Assembly: GCA_035759925.1 (NCBI GenBank)
Contig: DASTTY010000045.1
Coordinates: 1-64,000, forward strand
Origin: RHKX01 sp035759925
GTDB lineage: Bacteria; Actinomycetota; Thermoleophilia; Solirubrobacterales; 70-9
Reading direction: 5' to 3'
DNA: 64,000 bases
Part shown: positions 60,497 to 64,000 of the stretch, one piece after another
Layout of the letters: each line of letters begins with the position of its first letter
Numbering within the stretch: position 1 is the stretch's first letter
Notes under the pieces: model-generated
What the model was told of the DNA's origin: nothing
Databases searched by the model: none
The model's input: only the letters and a program-made list of their open reading frames with translations
Program-made: the position numbers and the translations under genes

Positions 60497-61839
60497 ACGA
60501 GACGGCCGGACAGCCGAGCGCCGAGCCGAGCGCCGAGAACGTGCTCGAGGTCCGTGACCTCCACACCACCTACTCGGTCCGGGGCTCGTTCTTCGACCGC
60601 CTCCGCGGCCGCGAGAGCGGATCGGTCCGCGCTGTCGACGGCGTCTCGCTCGATCTCCGCCGCGGCGAAGTGCTTGGCCTCGTCGGCGAGTCCGGGTCGG
60701 GCAAGACGACGCTCGGCCGGACCCTGCTCGGGCTCGTCGAGGCGACGTCGGGGTCGATCCGGCTCGAGGGCGAGGAGCTGACCGGTCGCGGCGAGGCCGA
60801 TCTGCGGCCGTTGCGACGGCGGATGCAGATCGTCTTCCAGGACCCGCACGCCTCGCTCAACCCGGCGATGACGATCGGCGCACTCGTCGCCGACCCGCTC
60901 CGCTTCCACAAGCTCGTCAGCGACCGCGAGGAGCTCCGGGCGCGGGCGAGCGAGGCGCTCGAGCGGGTCGGGCTCGCGCCGGCCTCCGAGTTCCTCGACA
61001 AGTTCCCCGCCGACCTCTCGGGCGGGCAGAAGCAGCGCGCCGTGCTGGCTCGGGCGATCATCCTCGGGCCCGACGTCCTCGTCGCCGACGAGCCGGTCTC
61101 GATGCTCGACATGAGCGTCCGGGCGAAGATCCTCGAGCTGATGCTGGAGCTCAAGGACGAGCTCGACCTGACCTACATCTACATCACCCACGACCTCGCG
61201 ACCGCGAAGTTCTTCTGCGACCGGATCGCGATCATGTACCTCGGCCAGGTCGTCGAGCTCGGGCCCGCCGCCGACATCTACGAGCGGCCCCACCATCCCT
61301 ATACGGCGGCGCTGCTGCGCGCGATCCCCGAGCCGGACCCGCGCCGCGCCGTCCCCCGCGATCTGCCCCGGGGCGAGGTCCCCGACGCCGTCGTCCCGCC
61401 GCTCGGCTGTCCCTTCCATCCGCGCTGCCCGAAGGCCTTCGAGGTCTGCGGCTGGGAGTCGCGCGATCTGCGGACGCTGCTCGAGGATCGCTGGACGCGG
61501 CTCTCCCAGGACGACTACGAGCGCGAGCGTGCCGGCGTCGGCAACCTCGACGTCCTCGACGTGCCCTCCGTGGACACGATCCTGCCGGCGCCGGACGGCG
61601 GTACCGGCGAGCAGCCGGCGGAGGTGCTCGCAGCGATGCGGGCGGATGCGGCCGATGACCCGTTCTGGTCGGGGGTCGCCGCGACCGAGGTGACCGACGC
61701 CGGCGTCCGGGTCCGCTTCCACGAGCCGCGGGTGCCGCGCGATCTCAGCGTCGATCGCTCGGTCGTCCGCTGCCACCTCCACGATCCCGAGGCCCTCGCC
61801 GCGGCCGAGGAGATCCGCAGCGAGCGCGACCGAGACTAG
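60493..61839 (+). CDS. Oligopeptide ABC transporter ATP-binding protein (DppF-like) with long C-terminal insertion
   Basis: A 448-residue ATPase, about 100 residues longer than usual. GLVGESGSGKTTLGRTLLGL, LSGGQKQRAVLARAI, VLVADEPVSMLDMSVRAKI and ITHDLATAKFFCD are the ATPase motifs. The C-terminal Cys-rich motif CPFHPRCPKAFEVC is separated from the final VVRCHLHDPEAL by ~100 residues, suggesting an insertion inside the Opp-specific domain. The gene ends 2 bases before the convergent tetR stop. Confidence 0.9.
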   Translation: MNETAGQPSAEPSAENVLEVRDLHTTYSVRGSFFDRLRGRESGSVRAVDGVSLDLRRGEVLGLVGESGSGKTTLGRTLLGLVEATSGSIRLEGEELTGRGEADLRPLRRRMQIVFQDPHASLNPAMTIGALVADPLRFHKLVSDREELRARASEALERVGLAPASEFLDKFPADLSGGQKQRAVLARAIILGPDVLVADEPVSMLDMSVRAKILELMLELKDELDLTYIYITHDLATAKFFCDRIAIMYLGQVVELGPAADIYERPHHPYTAALLRAIPEPDPRRAVPRDLPRGEVPDAVVPPLGCPFHPRCPKAFEVCGWESRDLRTLLEDRWTRLSQDDYERERAGVGNLDVLDVPSVDTILPAPDGGTGEQPAEVLAAMRADAADDPFWSGVAATEVTDAGVRVRFHEPRVPRDLSVDRSVVRCHLHDPEALAAAEEIRSERDRD

Positions 61840-61841
61840 AT

Positions 61842-62414
61842 TCAGCCGGGGGTCGTGAAGGCCCGGACCATCGTCTCGCCGAGCACCCGTCCCGCTTCGG
61901 TGACGGTGAGCCGGCCCTCGTTCATCTCGGTCGCGGCGGCGAGGGCCATGCCGTTGATCGCGGCGTTGATCCACTGGATCGGCAGGTCGGCGTTGATCTC
62001 GCCACGGCGCTGGGCGGCCTCGAGGAACTGCCGGACGGGTGCGTTCGGGTCGACGGTCGTCTCGGCGATCATCTCCTCGCCGACGCTGCGGACCTCGTGG
62101 AGGAACCGGAAGCGGTCCGGGATCGTGATGATCGCGGGCCCGAGCGCGCGCAGCGTCTCCGCGGCCGGAAGGCCCTCCTCGATCACCGCCGAGGTGACCG
62201 CACGGGCCTCGTCGATGACGCGGGCGAACAGGGCGAGGAGGAGGTCGTTACGGGCCGGGAAGTGGCGGTAGACGGTCGTCCGCCCGAGGCCGGAGCGCTC
62301 CGCGATCGTCGCCATGCTGGCGTTCGGGTCGTCGGGGAGGATCGCGAGGGCGGCCTCGATGACGGCCTCGCGGTTGCGACGGACGTCCTTGCGCTCGTGC
62401 GTCTCGGGTTCCAT
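61842..62414 (-). CDS. TetR-family regulator (third paralogue)
   Basis: A 190-residue TetR protein with helix-turn-helix MATIAERSGLGRTTVYRHFP and C-terminal end VLGETMVRAFTTPG. It resembles the two tandem regulators at 49.6-50.7 kb and shares their layout beside a tRNA gene and a similar hairpin. It might control the adjacent peptide transporter, but convergent orientation makes that a guess. Confidence 0.88.
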   Translation of the reverse strand: MEPETHERKDVRRNREAVIEAALAILPDDPNASMATIAERSGLGRTTVYRHFPARNDLLLALFARVIDEARAVTSAVIEEGLPAAETLRALGPAIITIPDRFRFLHEVRSVGEEMIAETTVDPNAPVRQFLEAAQRRGEINADLPIQWINAAINGMALAAATEMNEGRLTVTEAGRVLGETMVRAFTTPG

Positions 62415-62474
62415 CCTGAAAATCGGTCGTCGCTGTGCCGGTCCGGGTGAAGCGGTTCAGTATTGTTCCACTTC

Positions 62475-62512
62475 TGGCGCTCGGTGCTGATCCCCCGAGG
62501 CACCGGGCGCCA
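62475..62512 (+). ncRNA. C-rich-loop hairpin between tetR and tRNA-Leu (second copy)
   Basis: TGGCGCTCGGTGC (62475-62487) pairs with GCACCGGGCGCCA (62500-62512), 13 bp with one G-T pair; the loop TGATCCCCCGAG resembles that of the hairpin before tRNA-Glu. CCCTCTTTC follows. The flanking GTTCCACTTCT also matches the other site, so this is a conserved element rather than chance. Confidence 0.4.
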
Positions 62513-62544
62513 CCCTCTTTCTATACCGGCCGTCCGGCAATCGC

Positions 62545-62550
62545 TAGATT
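62545..62550 (+). promoter_or_regulatory. -10 element of tRNA-Leu
   Basis: TAGATT, 10 bases before the tRNA; the CGCTAGATT context resembles TGCTAGACT before tRNA-Glu. No clear -35. Confidence 0.4.
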
Positions 62551-62560
62551 TCCCGGTCCC

Positions 62561-62644
<84 letters not shown>

Positions 62645-62652
62645 TCCGAGGC

Positions 62653-63336
62653 TCATGCCCCGTTCGAAGCCGGGACCCCGGCCCACCACGCGTCGAAGAG
62701 GTCGTCGGCGGCCGCTCTCGCGGCGGCGAAGCTCTCGTTGCCCTCGATCGCGACCGCCGAGGGGCTGATCCCGAGCGGGAGCAGCCGCTCCTCGTCGAAG
62801 AGCGCCCAGGCGTCGGCGATCTCGGGCGTTCCCTCGGGATGGAACTGGAGGCCGAGGCTGGGGCCGAGCGCGAAGGCAGCCGGCCCGGCGGACGAGCGCG
62901 CCAGCTCCTCGGCCCCGGGCGGGACATCGAGCTGGTCGTAGTGGAAATGCAGCCACGGACCGGCCGGAATGCGATCGGGATCGCTGGTCTCGATCTCCTG
63001 CCAGCCGACCTCGGGCGGGTCGGCGGGGCGGACCTGCGCTCCCGCCGCGGCGGCGAGCGCCTGACCCCCGAAGCAGAGGCCGAGGACCGGCACCCCGGCA
63101 TCGAGCGCCGCGCGCAGGAACGCGATCTCGGCAGCGACCCAGGCCGGCGCGTCCTGCTCGGCGGGGCTGTGCTCGGAGCCGAGCGCGCAGAGCCACGGCA
63201 GGCCATCCGGCGCGTCGGGCAACCCGTCCTCCCAGACCCGGAGGATCTCGTAGGCGATCCCCCGGCGCTCGCACCATTCGGCGAACAGGGCGGGTGGGCC
63301 GCTCTCCTCGTGCTGCAGGATCAGGCCCGGCACCAT
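62653..63336 (-). CDS. Class I glutamine amidotransferase
   Basis: A 227-residue amidotransferase: nucleophile Cys in VLGLCFGGQALAAAAG, and His/Glu in LGLQFHPEGTPEI. The C-terminal third is longer than in isolated domains and the protein lacks a fused synthetase, so it resembles GMP-synthase-like amidotransferases of unknown acceptor. The stop lies 8 bases after tRNA-Leu on the other strand. Confidence 0.85.
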   Translation of the reverse strand: MVPGLILQHEESGPPALFAEWCERRGIAYEILRVWEDGLPDAPDGLPWLCALGSEHSPAEQDAPAWVAAEIAFLRAALDAGVPVLGLCFGGQALAAAAGAQVRPADPPEVGWQEIETSDPDRIPAGPWLHFHYDQLDVPPGAEELARSSAGPAAFALGPSLGLQFHPEGTPEIADAWALFDEERLLPLGISPSAVAIEGNESFAAARAAADDLFDAWWAGVPASNGA

Positions 63337-63349
63337 CGGCGCCGATTAT

Positions 63350-64000
63350 TCAGGACGCGGCCGGCCGGCCGGTGGCGCGGGGCACCGCCATCGCCACCGC
63401 GAAGACGGCGACAGCGCAGATCGCGATCGAGGCGCCGGCGGCGAGCTCGGCCCAGTAGCTCAGGTAGATACCGGCGACGCCGGCGAACGCCGCGGCCGCG
63501 GCTGCGATCCAGAGCGCGCCGGTCAGGCTGCGGGCGATGCGAAGCGCCGCCGCGCCGGGGCCGATCACGATCGCGACGACGAGGAGGTTGCCGAGCGAGC
63601 CGACCGCGATCAGGACCGTCAGCGCAAGCAGGGAGAGCAGGAGGGCGGCGGCGCGTTGGTTGCCGCCGCCGAGGTTGCGGGCGGTCTGCGGGTCGAAGCC
63701 GGAGAGCGTCAGCAAGCGATGGCCGCGAGCGAGGGCGAGGAGGGTGACGATTGCGAGCGCGGCCGACGCCGCGAGGTCGCCGGCCGAGACCGCGAGCGGG
63801 TCACCGAAGAGGATCTCGCCGAGCCGGACCGGGACGTCCGGCGAGAGGGCGAGGAGCGTGCCGAGCCCGAACAGGCCGGTGACCGTGACCGCGACGGCGA
63901 CGTCGGCGCCGACCGCGCGCTGGCGCGATGCCGCAGCGATGCAGATCGCGGCGACGGCGAGACCGGCCGCGGCCCCGAACCCGAGCGGGATCGAGGCCAG
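63350..64000 (-). CDS. ABC-3 family metal transporter permease (partial)
   Basis: The frame is open to the window edge, giving the last 216 residues of a ZnuB/MntB-type permease. TGLFGLGTLLALSP, RLGEILFGDPLAV, the FDPQTARNLG loop and LGNLLVVAIVIGPGAAALRI are typical membrane segments for Zn2+ or Mn2+ import. The start and the rest of the transporter lie beyond the window. The stop is 13 bases upstream of the amidotransferase start. Confidence 0.82.
   Translation of the reverse strand: MASIPLGFGAAAGLAVAAICIAAASRQRAVGADVAVAVTVTGLFGLGTLLALSPDVPVRLGEILFGDPLAVSAGDLAASAALAIVTLLALARGHRLLTLSGFDPQTARNLGGGNQRAAALLLSLLALTVLIAVGSLGNLLVVAIVIGPGAAALRIARSLTGALWIAAAAAAFAGVAGIYLSYWAELAAGASIAICAVAVFAVAMAVPRATGRPAAS

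Overview
The window is about 64 kb of very GC-rich, densely packed bacterial DNA with no gap above roughly 190 bases that lacks a gene or an RNA. Frequent GTG and TTG starts, many 4-base stop/start overlaps (ATGA, GTGA, TTGA), many apparently leaderless genes, stress-sigma-like promoters of the GGTT-N14-17-GGGTA type and families such as DUF6131, DUF6457 and DUF6458 point to an actinobacterium. A Thermoleophilia/Solirubrobacterales-like lineage is my best guess; this is inference. There is no prophage, insertion sequence, CRISPR array or integrase, so this looks like core chromosome with several unusual gene fusions.

Layout. 1-13.9 kb holds mixed housekeeping and stress genes: a class III cyclase, an NhaA-thioredoxin fusion, a luciferase-like monooxygenase fused to hemerythrin, a FetAB-type ABC exporter, small membrane proteins, a VIT-family transporter, a PAP2 phosphatase with an acetyltransferase, a secreted beta-propeller, an Nramp-like transporter and a CBS protein. 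13.9-19.5 kb is envelope-related: a glycosyltransferase, GreA, a GH25 lysozyme, an LmeA-like protein and a large secreted GDPD/nitrilase-like fusion.

19.5-28.2 kb and 38.2-42.4 kb are two halves of a molybdenum island: moaA, then an HTH-TOBE regulator with modABC, a DUF6457 protein and a molybdopterin oxidoreductase; then fdhD-mobA divergent from moeA-moaDE-moaC-moaB. They import molybdate, build the cofactor and supply at least one formate-dehydrogenase-like enzyme. Between them (28.2-38.1 kb) lies a coupled central-carbon cluster: gnd-zwf-tal-pgi, two ROK kinases, tkt and rpiB, which covers the oxidative and non-oxidative pentose phosphate pathway except 6-phosphogluconolactonase and ribulose-phosphate epimerase.

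42.4-48.2 kb contains a phosphoesterase and, divergent from it, a 1163-residue protein joining an aldehyde dehydrogenase to a long-chain-alcohol-oxidase-like GMC enzyme, followed by an SDR. 48.2-55.7 kb holds an antiporter preceded by two tandem TetR genes, tRNA-Glu, a divergent stress locus with a doubled DUF892 protein, an FNT transporter and a multicopper oxidase/cupredoxin pair. 55.8-61.8 kb is a complete five-gene Opp/Dpp-type ABC transporter. The end carries a third TetR paralogue, tRNA-Leu, a glutamine amidotransferase and a truncated ABC-3 metal permease.

Most notable: the alcohol oxidase-aldehyde dehydrogenase fusion; a conserved C-rich-loop hairpin repeated between a tetR paralogue and a tRNA gene at two sites 11.7 kb apart; a 17-bp intergenic motif with different local repeats at two sites; a set of leaderless promoters; and a stress-sigma-like promoter set on small membrane and ferritin-like genes.
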